DNA of 64,000 nt from Phorcus lineatus (lineage: Eukaryota > Mollusca > Gastropoda > Trochida > Trochidae): assembly GCA_921293015.1 (NCBI GenBank), contig OV121081.1:76525022-76589021 (forward strand). The letters are read 5' to 3'. Numbering within the stretch: the first letter of the stretch is position 1; each line of letters opens with the position of its first letter. Positions 12,313 through 23,707 of the stretch are shown in pieces. The translations under genes and the position numbers were made by a program. The notes beneath the pieces were generated by a model. It did not search any database and had not been told where the DNA came from. It saw nothing but the letters and a program-made list of their open reading frames with translations.

Positions 12313-13147
12313 AACAAATGAAATACTTCAGACGACACTTGCTGTAGATATCATTTAATGATGACTGGATGCGTCGCATTTTGACTTGTTTACAAGTCTT
12401 TTCAACAGCGTGGAGCTTTCACAACATGGCAAATAAATATATAGGTACATAGCTAAACGATGTAACAATGTGTAATAGACTTAGATTGATTAGCAATTTA
12501 CATGTGGTTAGCGTGAGTAGTGCACAATGCACTATTTATGAAGAATTAAGATTTGAGTCATTATAGAGGTATCTTCCTGGTCGGTCCCAGTCCGTGAATT
12601 GATCTATTGTTTCAATTGCACAATTGACATTTCTTGTGTACATGTAATTTCTAGGAGTATATGATTTTATGCTTTTTGAAGAGTGTCTTTTTATGAAGTT
12701 GAATTTACTCCAAAAGCTTTTTGTAAGGTTGTTTTGCGATGACGTGGATGAAGTATCATTACTCCTCTCTTCCAATGTTGATACTATTGAGTCGTCCTTC
12801 ACGCTGGATAAACTTGTGTTAGATCGGTGAAGGTCCTCGGATGATGGTAAGTCATCTGACTGGCTCAATACCTCTACAAGAGAAGACTCATCCGATTGTA
12901 GGTAATGATGTTGAATTTGTTCTATATCAATTGATGGGGGCCTTGTTCTGTTGTGTTTCTTCCAATCCTTGTGGACCTTGTTGTTTGGAAGCTTTTTTTG
13001 TCCTTTGTGTGATGTTTTCTTCTTTTTCTGCACATTCGATTTCACAACACGGCAAATATATAGATACATAGCTAAACGATGTAACAATGTGTATCATTAA
13101 AATGATATCTACAGCAAGTGTCGTCTAAAGTATTTCATTTGTTCAAA
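12310..13147. repeat. Composite unit: 50-bp inverted ends plus 55-bp internal direct repeats around an ORF
   Basis: The left end (12310-12361) begins TTTGAACAAATGAAATACTT and is matched in reverse complement by 13093-13147. Inside, a direct repeat of about 55 bp containing ACATAGCTAAACGATGTAAC occurs at 12418-12475 and 13040-13092. The minus-strand ORF of 183 codons fills the space between the direct repeats. The inverted ends suggest a transposon-like or inverted-duplication origin. The direct repeats suggest target duplication or duplication of flanking DNA around the ORF block. I do not recognise the family and see no transposase signature. Confidence 0.6.
12536..13087 (-). CDS. Unrecognised 183-codon basic/serine-rich ORF
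   Basis: I do not recognise this protein. The open frame begins at a TTG; the first ATG is six codons later (13067-13069). The N-terminal part lies in the 55-bp direct repeat. After it comes a strongly basic stretch (KKKKTSHKGQKKLPNN), an acidic/serine-rich centre (DESSLVEVLSQSDD, SSLSSVKDDS) and a C-terminal part with aromatic residues (FWSKFNFIKRH, TDWDRPGRYLYND). No membrane segment or signal peptide is visible, and the composition suggests a mostly disordered protein or cytoplasmic tail. By a rough estimate at about 67% A+T, a frame this long is not expected by chance in 64 kb. It could be a terminal exon, because a possible acceptor (AATGTGCAG) precedes the basic stretch. It could also be cargo of the surrounding repeat. 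Confidence 0.4.
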   Translation of the reverse strand: MLHRLAMYLYICRVVKSNVQKKKKTSHKGQKKLPNNKVHKDWKKHNRTRPPSIDIEQIQHHYLQSDESSLVEVLSQSDDLPSSEDLHRSNTSLSSVKDDSIVSTLEERSNDTSSTSSQNNLTKSFWSKFNFIKRHSSKSIKSYTPRNYMYTRNVNCAIETIDQFTDWDRPGRYLYNDSNLNSS

Positions 13148-13285
13148 TATACATTTACTTCACGTGCGACCTTTCACCTTTTTACCTATATATATATATA
13201 TATAGATGTAAAAGTTAAATGTTCGTGGTTTATGTATTAAATATTCTTTGAAAATAACAAGCTGAAGATTGGTATTCATATAAAT

Positions 13286-13325
13286 TCATTACCAACCGGT
13301 TTCACAACATAGTGATCATCAGGGT
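13286..13325 (-). ncRNA. Hammerhead-ribozyme-like core in the PLE terminal repeat
   Basis: On the minus strand CTGATGA (13316-13322) is followed twelve bases later by GAAA (13300-13303) and then CCGGTTGGTA, which can form a short stem closed by a GGTT loop. CUGAUGA and GAAA are the two conserved core boxes of hammerhead ribozymes, and PLE terminal repeats are known to carry such motifs. The pairing I can draw for stems I and II is weak, so this may be a decayed or inactive form. Confidence 0.3.
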
Positions 13326-13445
13326 AACTTATACATTGTGTTGCTAATGGTATAGCGTTAACAATGGCAAGGGACGGAATTCATGACGTCATATGCCTAC
13401 CACTAAAAATATATATAGTAAATGCGACGTCAACATGATTTAATA

Positions 13446-13760
13446 TTAGTTACAGTTCAATTTAGGGGTATATCCATAAATAAAGAATCGTTTTTTTATT
13501 TTCCTCAGCTCTTCATTATCTGTGCGCATTTTGTAAATAGGACAGATTGTGAACTGGGGATTGCAATTCTTTGCGCATTCATCTATATGTGTGCTAAGGG
13601 GTATACATCTATAGTTTGGTGTTTTAATCTGTTGCATTGTTTATGTACTCGGACTCTCGCCCTTAATGTATCCCCCGTTTGACCAATATACTCTTCGCAA
13701 CAACCAGCGCATGTTATTACATTTCTGGATTTCTGGAGGCGCAAGACATATTTTCCATTA
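13446..13760 (-). pseudogene. GIY-YIG endonuclease fragment of a Penelope-like element
   Basis: Read on the minus strand, one frame gives a cysteine-bearing segment ending ITCAGCCEEYIGQTGDTLRA, followed by RVRVHKQ. It holds the YIG part of the GIY-YIG fold and the conserved TLR-R-x-H helix. A second frame continues as LSTHIDECAKNCNP and then KRFFIYGYTPKLN before a stop. Both pieces match the usual order of PLE endonuclease motifs. The change of frame near 13630 shows at least one indel, so this is a pseudogene. In autonomous elements the domain nicks the target for target-primed reverse transcription. Confidence 0.7.
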
Positions 13761-14164
13761 TTTTGAATTTTTAATTATTCCTAAAGGTGAATGAATTAAC
13801 CTCTAAAATGTGTGTACATGTGCCGCAATTCGGCCTATTACATTTTGTGATACCTCCACCTAATTCAGGTTTTTTTTATCTTTAAAGCACCCTTTAGATA
13901 ACAGTTGTTTCAGGTTTTTGCTATGCCGTTTACTGTTTATCACTTTAGTATACACATTATACCATTAGCAACACAATGTATAAGCTACCCTGAACTTATA
14001 TGAAGACCAATCTTCAGTTTGTTATTTTTAAACAATATATATCGGCCAATCAATTTATTTCACAGAAGAAAAATATACCTATAAGGGTTTTTGTAAAAAG
14101 TTTTTGAAACGGATTCTGGTGTTCATTTACCAAATACATAATACTTTTCTATAGATAAATTCCG

Positions 14165-17100
14165 TCTACCTTAGCTGATCATTTACTGATATTTATATTG
14201 ATACATCATGATAACAATTTCTGAGTGTGTCAACTATAACTTGCATATTTATATCAAAATAATGATGAAATGAAAAGTTGTGTAGATGACTTCATGACGA
14301 CTTTAACAAGACCAGTTATATACCTAGCTACTGCCGAAAGATATATATATAAAATCAAATATCTATGGAAACGTATTTTGCTCTTATCATTGATAACAAT
14401 AGAAACAATTGACATGTCATACAACACAATATCTGTTATTAGATACATCACCTGATCTTAATAATGTAGATGTAATCACATGGCATTATGCAGAACATTT
14501 TGTTCGAATTTATTAGAGACTGGTGAAAGGAAATACTTTATCAACGGAGACAAAGGTGATAATTAAAGAATATTGAAAGTGTTGTCAATGGCATTAACAA
14601 TAGAACATCCGTGAATATTTCTTTAAGGTCTGTTAAACAGTAGATAGGAAAAAACATTTCAAAACATTTTTATGCAGACGTTTTTTAAAAATCTTATTAA
14701 CCAAAAAGGATTAACCTTTTATGATCATGTGACAACCCTACACTTGTTTCAACAGTAACTTACATACCTCTTACATTCAGTGAGACTATATACCATATCA
14801 TCTTCACACGTTAACAACAGAACCATCAACATCATCACCACATCATAACACAAAAGTTGCAGGTATAGTTCTAATATCTCCATGTCATGAAATGAATTTT
14901 CACATATCTTAAAGTTTTCAAAATATCCCCAAAAAATAAATCTAAGGCATTCAGGATTTTTTTGTATGCTTGCTGAGTATTATAATTGTCCATCTGTCAA
15001 AATGTCAAATCTAATTGGAAAATATTTTCGACAATATAAGTGTTCTGCACAATCCCGATGATGTGAACATAATTGTTCTGCCATCGAAATTAGAATAATA
15101 ATAGCAATAAAATCGTTGTGTCTTATGATATCAAATATATACATGATATACAAAATAGTGTGAGAGTATTTGCCTAAATATGCTTAGTAGGAGAGGTGGT
15201 TATCAAAATTTCATTTATATCATCTTCATTATATGTCGTTATATTGTCGTTATGTTTAACATTACATACCGTTGTTAGATGTGATATCATTAATATCTGG
15301 ACGATTTATTAATGTCAGCGCGATTAAAGCAAATTAAACAGCCTTTTGGCTGACTCGGTTATCTATTTTAGCGAGGCAATGCAACCATTAGGCTTATTTC
15401 ATTCTGTTGTTTCACATTTTACCATACACAATCGAACGGCAGAGGATGCTGGATTTTTATTGCATTGATTATCAATAAAAGGATGTGTTACATAGTTTCT
15501 CTATTATGATACGAGCTTTGATATGATATGGAAATTGAATGATGGAAATGCAATCAACATTTTCCTGGAAGACAAATTAGTCTGGTTGAATAATTACATT
15601 TTCCATTTCAAGATGAATTCATTTGCAAAGTCCTTGTCGAAGTTTTCCTCTATGATTGCATAGATATTTTCTAGGTAGGTAGTAAAGTAGGTAAGTAATT
15701 TCTATACACATTATGGTGAGATCGATGAGTATCAACCATGTCAGATAACTGGATGGGAACTACATCACCTTGACATGACGTTGACTATATATGACAAGAA
15801 ATATAAGATGTCAATACTTTGGTGAGGTTATACAGAAAGCTGCAACATTACATCCATTATATTCCAAGTATTAAAATACCGTATTTTTAATAGAATTGTA
15901 CAGTAATTAAACAGATAAACTTCAAATGGTATGAATGATGCTTGGCAAGATATTGTTTTTCCTTCGAAACGTTATCTGTTTTAATGGAACTATCTCAATG
16001 CAATAGGCAGATGCTTCTTTGAAGAAAATAGACAATGTTCTCAAAAGTTACACTTTGTGTATCTCGATTTCTGTGATTGCTACACACATTCAGGGAACAT
16101 CCATAAGCGTCAACCGATAAAAGATTACTGGATGACAAACTTTTTCACTTTAAAATGTCTATAGACTATATCGACATATGCAGTTACGAGATATCCAACC
16201 TCTTGTGACGTTACACATTTATTGCATTATTATAGTTTTGTAATTACTTTGAATGTATTTGCTTCGCCTAGACTTTAAGCACCCTCCCTCGGCGAAAACA
16301 AATATTCGTTTTCTTAAAGAATACTCACGCCTTTAGCTCTAGAAATATCATAGATGACTTCTGTATAAATGTTATTGGTTAGGAAGATGATATTTGAAAG
16401 GATAATATATTATACATTCCTAGACGGGTATGATTTGTAGTGACTTTTCTGACAATTTTGACAATGGTTGCTTGTTATAAACAGCATATGCATATCAAAA
16501 AGAAGATTTTCATGACAACTATACAGTTTCACAAACTTTAGCGGATGTAACGTCCTGAACGCCTACAAGCAAAAGGTTTTTAGTCTTTGAAGCGATGACG
16601 TTCTTTTATTGCCCAATTTGTTGCGGTGAGTTTAAATATTACCATTTATCCTATTTATGTTAATCAGGTAAACCAATTGTAATCAGTTTCATGAGAAGTA
16701 GGGTTGTTGTACGTAGGGAGTTATCCTGACCTATCTATATTTTGATTTGTTTTAAGTAAGTGTCGACCTTCAAATTGATCAAAGTATCTCTAACAAACTT
16801 CAACCAAAAGTTATTCCATAAAGTAATGAAACAAGGCTCTTTTTACAAAAGAAGACCTATCAGTTTCATTGCCTGTCAAAAAAGCAAACCGTAATGTTTT
16901 TTGCAAAGGATTTGTTGGCTAAGCTTATGTACAATCATAAGTAAATGTAAACTTGATCTTATTTCGTATCTCATTTTGAATCAATGCAATGTTGTGTGTA
17001 CCCTGTCAGTCAATTCCAAACTCAATCTGTAAGATTATCTTAAATACAAATTAGTACTTAATGTCTTTCTTACCGCACACAACCGACCATGCACATCAGC

Positions 17101-19935
17101 ATGTATCCCTGCAAACTATTTGTTTGGAACCTGTAAGATTCATTACAATGCTCTTTGAGTTGACCGATGCCCCTTATTGCTTCCTATAACAATCTCCAGT
17201 ACTGTCATGTATATTTAAAGCACAAGGTTGTGACACAGTCGGTCAATTACACAACCTGTCTATCTGCGTTACGGCTGTCAGTAGGAGACAGCAAAGGTAG
17301 GAGAAGTCTATGTCACGATAAGAAGATATTATTACATAAGACGATTGGCCATAAAAACACGATTTCTTTCTGATTCTAATGTCACCTGCCATAGACGATT
17401 TCCTAAAGAATTCATGTGACCAGACACACAGGGTATGTTCAACGAGAGTATTTAGTATGAGATATCAATCTTTAATGGATTATGTATCAAGCGTGCAAAA
17501 TCCCGCAGTGTAGTATTCATACGGCAATATTAGACTAGTGTAATACCACGACCCATGGTTATCCTGGCGTCTCCTTGCCCAGCGTAGATGGTAAAAAATA
17601 TAATTGTGGAATGGTCGATATGCCTGAATACCGGTAGCTCAAAGGAAATCTCATGACAGTGTTCCTGCTGATATGTTGCCCTACCGCCGCCAACGCCGTT
17701 GACGTCATGGGGACGATGCGCAGATGTAGCGTGCGCAGATAACAGTCTTCTCCCTCGGTCTTCCGCTTTTAGGATGGTCAGTTGTCTGGTCAGTCTGGTT
17801 AAGACAATGAAGGAGTCGAATGACCGTTTTTCTGGTGCAACCAAACGCCTTGTTATCTGGCGGATTGAAACCCCAACTTGTGCCATTCCGATGACTCCTT
17901 TTCGCTCTGATGCTGTTTAACGTAGCAGTTTCTTCTGCTTTTCCGTAACACAAGTAGTTTATGATCGAATTCACTGTTTTTAATATTCTAAGCTTGTCAA
18001 ATTCATGAGCAAGTTAAAAATATCGAGGTTTCTTAAATCACTTTGCCGTCAACGTTAACGTCCATTCGTTACATTAGGATAAAACATTTTGTTTGTCAAA
18101 AGTTATGTCTAAATACGAAAATCTTTAGGTGTGTACTATCTTTTGTACTTCAGTTTTAAGGCTGTCTTTCGTGTTCACCACAATGTTACCTTTATTAGAT
18201 TGTTAATAATAATGAACTAGCAAACAACATTGTACAGATTAATAAACCTACCTGATTGGATTTGGCGTTTAATGATATGACCTAGATGCGTATAAATATT
18301 TTAGGATTGGAAAACCCCTCATTTTCTCTTTTGAAAACCAATGTTTAAAATGCGTTAGGGTAATGTTGATGGAAGTCACTTTTCACTTCATTATCGGAAT
18401 CTCAGTCTGTGTATATTAATATCACGATCTGCTTTAGTATAACAACGTGTATTCACTTAAATAAATACATAAAGCAATCACCGTACATTTAGAAATAATT
18501 TCTGAATAGTTTTCTACGGATCCAGGATTTGGTTATATGGACCTGCCATTAGACAAAATGAAGACACAAGCCTGTTTGCAGTAACAAATACATGTTACGA
18601 CATACTTCATTTACCTTTGTAGGAAGTTCAAGAAAAACCCTTTCATTCTATTATCTCCCTCAATAAAACCCGAAGTACTAAAAAAATATCTTCAATAACA
18701 AACATTTAACAAAAAGACAAAAGGTACATATAGCAAAGGAATAATGATAGCATTGTCTGTGTTGAGCGCCCTGCTTTGAAAACTTGACTATCAATTAAAA
18801 CTCTGATAACGTTTTACCTTTATTTCCTGAGAGCCTTTTTGGAATATTTCCAGCCATTTTCCTGTTCAAATTGACTAGCCACTTTCCTGTTCAAATTGAC
18901 TTCCGTGTATGTGTCAGCTAGGTCTTATACAAGTAAACAGCAACAGAAATTGTCATAATAAGCGATTTCTTTGATCGGAAATTTGCAACAATGAGAGAAC
19001 TGCTAATCAATATATATTTGAAGACTACTTGTTTGAAGCACATTTGCTTATTAGACTTACACAAACTTGAGAAATAATAAACTACAAACGTTGCAGATAT
19101 CTTAATAAGACACATATTTAGGTTATACTTGTTCATTATTAGAATATATATACAAATTTAAGCTTCTGAAACAGTCTGTAACAATCTAGAAACGTTGCGT
19201 TTTCTGATCAGTGGTAGGTCCTCTTAAGTGTCTGTCAGAGGGAGGAAAACGTGAGAAGGAATTACCAAGATATAGCACGTCCGATATTGGAAACACTTCT
19301 ATGTTTGGTTATCAAGTAAAGACACCTTCACTTCAAAAGAATTTATGTCCATGTCTGAATTCGTGTACTAAACCTCAGAATAAGCATAAATCTATTTGGT
19401 GGGAAAAAAACCCGGACCAATCAGAGAATATGATTGGTTTTAGAACGCAAATTCGGTGTTCATGGATCAGGTATAGGATAATTTCTATAGACACATACTG
19501 TCCTCCTCGGCTAGTCTTTACATCATGACATATGACAAACGTTTCTGGATGTGTCCTCTTTAATGTGCATTTATCAGAACAGTAATAAAATAATAACATA
19601 TGTATGGAACTTCAAGACAGCAGTACCCAGACGGGTTAGGAGACGTAATTCACATAAAAAAACGATCTATAAAATTCAATCAGTTGACCATTCTGATCAT
19701 TGGTTGGTCTTCTAAATGTCTAGCAGTCACACTGTTTTGTGATAAAAAATGAGGAGGAATTACTCAGATTTGGCACCTCGAATATTTGTAGCACCTGTTA
19801 ATTTTAGACAATTTCAGGGAGAATTTTCCAAAGAGCTTGTACAGAAAGGAAATGGACATGTAAGAGCTTCCATGAAGCTTTAAGAGAACATATTCCGGTG
19901 TTCATGTAACATAGATATGATACTATTCTATTTAT
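14165..19935 (+). repeat. Large tandem array, copy B
   Basis: Blocks seen: X (14165-14330), Q (about 15030-15095, shortened), N (15180-15300), P (15370-15560), R (15925-16160), T (17150-17370), V (18690-18860), S (19060-19320) and a second partial S (19690-19790). A segment around 16690-16830 matches copies D and E only in reverse complement. A Tc1/mariner transposase relic lies between T and V. Open frames over S (19211-19528) and T (17167-17373) are not kept in the sister copies, so they are not called as genes. Confidence 0.6.
17690..17974 (-). pseudogene. Tc1/mariner transposase N-terminal (HTH) fragment
   Basis: On the minus strand one frame reads ERKGVIGMAQVGVSIRQITR, and after a frameshift near 17845 a second frame continues CTRKTVIRLLHCLNQTDQTT and then HPKSGRPREKT. 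This is the typical Tc1-family order: a first helix-turn-helix, a second HTH, and the GRPR-type linker that binds the inverted repeat. The DDE catalytic part is not visible, and the downstream frame (HDVNGVGGGRATYQQ) is not recognisable. The fragment is frameshifted and truncated, so it is inactive. It is more G+C-rich than its surroundings, as expected for a foreign insert in the array unit. Confidence 0.7.
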
Positions 19936-22900
19936 ACATCCTTAGCTAGTCATAAAGAGACATTTCGATCATAAAAAATGTTTCCGAGTGTGTCCATTAT
20001 AATTTGCATAGATCAATCAGAAAATAATAAAATGATACGATATGTACTTGATCTCAGGGGGACAAGGTCACTGACAGAAAGGCAGTGGCATATGTATATG
20101 TACTTTGCTCTTGAAACCAACAGAAACAAAAGACAATTATTACGGTTGATCGTTTTAATGAGATACATTGATCATTTGACATTATGCAGAATGCTAATTC
20201 AACATTTTCGTAGATAGTTTTAGTTGGCAGTGAAAGGTCAAACGTTATCAAAGAGGACTAGGGGAGAAAAAAGAAATATGGTACCAGTTGAACATCCGTG
20301 AGTTTTTGTTGTAAATTTTATTTGTAAGTTAGGATTATTCTTTTGTGAATCTAATACAACCCTACATGTTGGTCATCAATACGCTACATACTTTATCATC
20401 ATTACGACTATCATCATCACCAATGCATTCCTTAGCAAATCATTGGTCCACAACAACCATCCCTTAGGTTTTAAGGTTGCTTTGCCATAAGTTAGGAAGA
20501 ATGTAGAAGTAAAAACTTAAGACATTAAAGATAAAACTTGAGATTGATAATGGGTGTATGTTCCTGTTTACCAAATGTTCTTATAACAAGAACAAATAAT
20601 TCAACTGAGACTTTCCCTTTTGAAATTGTTGAAAACAAACCATCTTAGAAGAATGTTCTTCATTAACAAATTTTACGTCTTGAAGTTAAATGAGATATGT
20701 GGAGACACAAAGGCTGTACTGCTTTCTTATTGGTAAAATAAAAGTCTTACCATTATTTACGAGTTCACTGTTATTGATGACCTAAAACTTGAGGAGGGAA
20801 ACATTAGAAATGTATGCTATTAATCATGCAGTAAATAAGAAAAACGAAGGAAAACACAAAAATCTAACTTTTTTAATTCATGAAGTAATTTTCACAAATA
20901 TTTTAAAGTTAGCAATTTTAGCCAAAACGTTTTATATAATTTTCTAACCAATGGACAAACTTGTTTAAGCATTTCAGGCATACCAATTCAAAATACATTC
21001 TGGATGTCAGTTTGCTTGATAAATTGAAGTGCTCCGAAAATTACGAATGTAATTTGACAATAATAGGACAATAATAATGACAGGGCGGGATAAAATGATA
21101 TGAAATGTTCTCACTTATCCCAGTTGGATACTGACCATTAGTCCTCTTATCGCTGCAACATCCTGATGATGTGAACATAAGTATTCTGCCCTCAAATCAA
21201 GCCTTTGAAATTGACTTCATAACTTAATGTAAGTGGTGTGATCAACGCAGCAGAAATAGCAACAGATGTTATTACCAGAATGGTTAAGTGTTGAAAAGTT
21301 AGCTAAGCTATTTAACAACTGTGTCCAGTGGGGGCCGGGTACTTGACTTAATAAAAGTTTAGATAAAAACAAGAATTGACTATATATTTGAATATGAACA
21401 AAGCATGAGTCCCATTTGTATCCAAAAAAATATCACTTGAAAATTAATTTCAGGTATTGATGAAATGAATAGATTTAGCAATTGTAAAGAAAAACATCAC
21501 CATGGATAAATTTTTGAAATAAATGATTTACCTTTATATTTAGCAAGAGATATCATGTGACATATCAATGGCCGTGCTAGAGAACCATAACATGTACGTA
21601 TACATCACTTACTTCACCAACTTCATTAACTGTCCTTAGACATTGCTAAAGACACAAAACCATAAGTGTTACCTTTGGTAAAATATCTATCAGAAACACA
21701 AACCCTGATGTTGGTGTTTCACCTTATGGTACTGTTTGATGCCGGTGTAATTGACTACAGTATTGAGGAGAGCCTGTGGAAGAGATGAAACTTAGGGCTT
21801 TCAAGTTATCATAAACTTGATAAATATAGAATAAGTGCCAACAATAAACCGGAAGAACTGTCTTCTGTTATTTGCGTTCTCTGTGTTATTTTTCAACAGC
21901 AATGAATAAAACATAGGTCGTTCGAACCGAATTTCAAACTTATGAATAACAGCATTTAGCAATCACAGTTTGCACTAATGAACCATATAAACTTCAAAAG
22001 ATCTGAGTGATGCTTGGCAAGATAATTTGGTAATATCAAAATGTTTTTGTTATGAACCTATTTCAATGTAATGTGCAAATGCCTCTTTAAAGAAAATGGT
22101 GGGCGTTCATTAAAGTTTCATTTTATTTATCTCAGCTTGAGTTATTACTATAAAAATTAAAAGCCGATTCATGAGTATCAACCAATAACAGATAACTGGA
22201 TAGGATTTATGTCACTATGACAGTACGTCATATATAAATCAACTTCGGGAGACTTGAGATATCCATACCATGAAGATGAATTCTAATACCTCCCTAGGTC
22301 AATATGATTTCTATCGATTTTGGTCACGGATTGAAGAATTGTAATGGTAAGGTCCTTAGGAACAGGGTGTGACAGGTGTTCATTCTTAGAAGCGATGATG
22401 CTCTTGTGTTGCACGTACTGGTAAATCTTCATAATCCTTGAATAGTTGTTATTCAACACTCACGTAAATCAAAGTTTTGTTAAACGCCTTCCTGCAAAAC
22501 AGAACATCCATTCCATTACATTCATATCAAGATCGCATAAAAAGCTATAACAAACATGCAGGGATCTTTTTTCTAGAAACAAATACATGATGATTTACAT
22601 CCATGTATGCAACTTTATGCCAACCAGTTTGAATGTTAAGTTGATTTTAATTGTTTTTCAACCAATGATAAATGCTGATGTCCATGCAGGTTTCTACAAG
22701 CGAGAGCTTTTCTTTAAATATTGCTTGTTATAATACCTTCATTTAAAATCTGCTCATGTACGCAGTTACTGCAGAATATTTAAAAATGGACATTGACCTT
22801 AGTTTTGGATAACAAGTACCATGTGGAGATAAAAACAGTTGTAATCAGTTTCTATAAACAAAGGCCGGTATTTTCATTTTGCTTTGTTTTACATCAGTGT

Positions 22901-23040
22901 CGGCCCACAATTTGTTAAAGCTTCCCTCACAAACTTCAATCATGAAGTCATTTCATAAGAAGATGAGAAACGTATAACCTATGGGTGATACTGCGATGAA
23001 TATCAATGTAGCACTACACACAACCCCCTTACTGTGTGTA

Positions 23041-23615
23041 CAGCTGCATACCGAAAGTTTGTTCATTTACCACTGAATCGTAGTGTAAATATTATTTATT
23101 TTGGGTTTCGTTTCAACGTCAATAGAATAACTTCAGAAGAACTGACAATTGATCATCCACTGTGAAATTGCCATTCCTGATGTCATTTTGGGATCGTCTG
23201 GTCTCTCGTCTTTTGGCATATTGATATAGACAGAAGGGGTCACATTTTCGAAATTTCGATTTCGTTAAATGTCAAATTAAATGTTCCATATCGACTCTCT
23301 GAGATATCACATTGACTTTGTGCTAAGGAACAAACGTGACATTTTTAAAGAAGTTGATAACTTAAACATGATTTTATGGAGAAAAATCAAAATTAGTGTT
23401 TTCGACATTTTGACCCCTGGTCACTTCAATGATGTGCCAAAACTGTTACGGATAATTGTGGGGTACGATAAACATTTGCCTTAAAGAAAAATGGATCTGC
23501 ATATGTATATTGAAAATTCAATATTATACCTTTCCTTTTTGCAACGCTACGATACCTCAAATGCATCTCAAATTACATGATATTTGCACTAGTAAATTCA
23601 GGTATGTGAACAAAC
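23041..23615 (-). mobile_element. TA-flanked MITE, reverse-oriented copy (BEL-free)
   Basis: It begins after a TA with CAGCTGCATACCGAAAGTTT. In reverse complement it aligns along its length with 38562-38647 joined to 46289-46822, the MITE into which the BEL element has inserted. Shared stretches include GGATCGTCTGGTCTCTCG and TGAGGTATCGTAGCGTTGC read on the minus strand. Its terminal inverted repeat at the right is cut off after GTGAACAAA by a SINE fragment. It carries no coding frame. TA flanks and a CAG start suggest a Tc1/mariner-type non-autonomous element (inference). Confidence 0.75.
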
Positions 23616-23707
23616 TGCAGACAAAATTGCCGAAACCCAAGCGGGATTCAAACCGTGGACTTCTTGATCCAAAGCCAAACCCCTGCGCTATCGCGCCACC
23701 TCTGAGG
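23616..23707 (-). mobile_element. tRNA-headed SINE fragment (3' part missing)
   Basis: On the minus strand an A box (TAGCGCAGGGG, complement of 23680-23690) and a B box (GGTTTGAATCC, complement of 23644-23654) are spaced as in a tRNA gene. GGCAATTTTGTCTGCAG follows, matching the full SINE at 40358-40674. The copy stops there, inside the right inverted repeat of the MITE. Loss of the 3' end is unusual for a SINE insertion. Deletion or recombination at the shared CTGCAG/CAGCTG sequence is a likely cause (inference). Confidence 0.7.

Larger units (their letters stand above)
13233..14036 (-). mobile_element. Penelope-like element (PLE) relic with inverted terminal repeats
   Basis: An inverted pair of about 100 bp frames a decayed minus-strand GIY-YIG endonuclease region: the left arm is 13233-13352, and the reverse complement of about 13954-14036 matches it. 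Shared phrases include CTGAAGATTGGT and CACAATGTATAAG. Inverted terminal repeats and a C-terminal GIY-YIG nuclease are known features of Penelope-like retroelements. The right arm lacks about 35 bp that the left arm has, and this is where a hammerhead-like motif lies. No reverse transcriptase part is visible, so the copy is heavily truncated. Confidence 0.65.
7130..14165 (+). repeat. Large tandem array, copy A
   Basis: First recognisable copy of the ~7-kb unit. Blocks seen, with matches in later copies: X-like (about 7130-7230), O (7555-7980), Q (8095-8240 and 8405-8515), N (8830-8942), P (9410-9620), R (10330-10580), V (11480-11700) and S (11990-12240). Blocks W, U and T are missing or too diverged to see. 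Later insertions are a MULE-like MITE at 8943-9381, a (TA)n tract with a composite repeat at 12310-13147, and a Penelope relic at about 13233-14036. No frame is conserved with other copies, so I treat the unit as non-coding. Confidence 0.6.

Noticed and set aside
12841-13071. Plus-strand open frame of 76 codons
   Set aside because: Lies antisense to the longer 183-codon frame and shows no motif; treated as its shadow.
13422-13682. Plus-strand 86-codon frame
   Set aside because: Antisense shadow of the Penelope GIY-YIG endonuclease relic.
12310-14036. A CRISPR array or prokaryotic mobile island
   Set aside because: No regular spacers or bacterial genes; all repeats fit animal transposable elements.
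17167-17373. 68-codon frame in block T
   Set aside because: The sister T blocks at 26225 and 48175 have early stops in the same frame.
19211-19528. 105-codon plus-strand frame in array block S
   Set aside because: The matching frame is broken by stops in the S blocks of other copies (for example 49402 onward), so it is not a conserved gene.
21100-21240. Block Q reading as TLMFTSSGWC... on the minus strand
   Set aside because: Looked like a short conserved exon, but stops and indels appear in the copies near 8100 and 34650.
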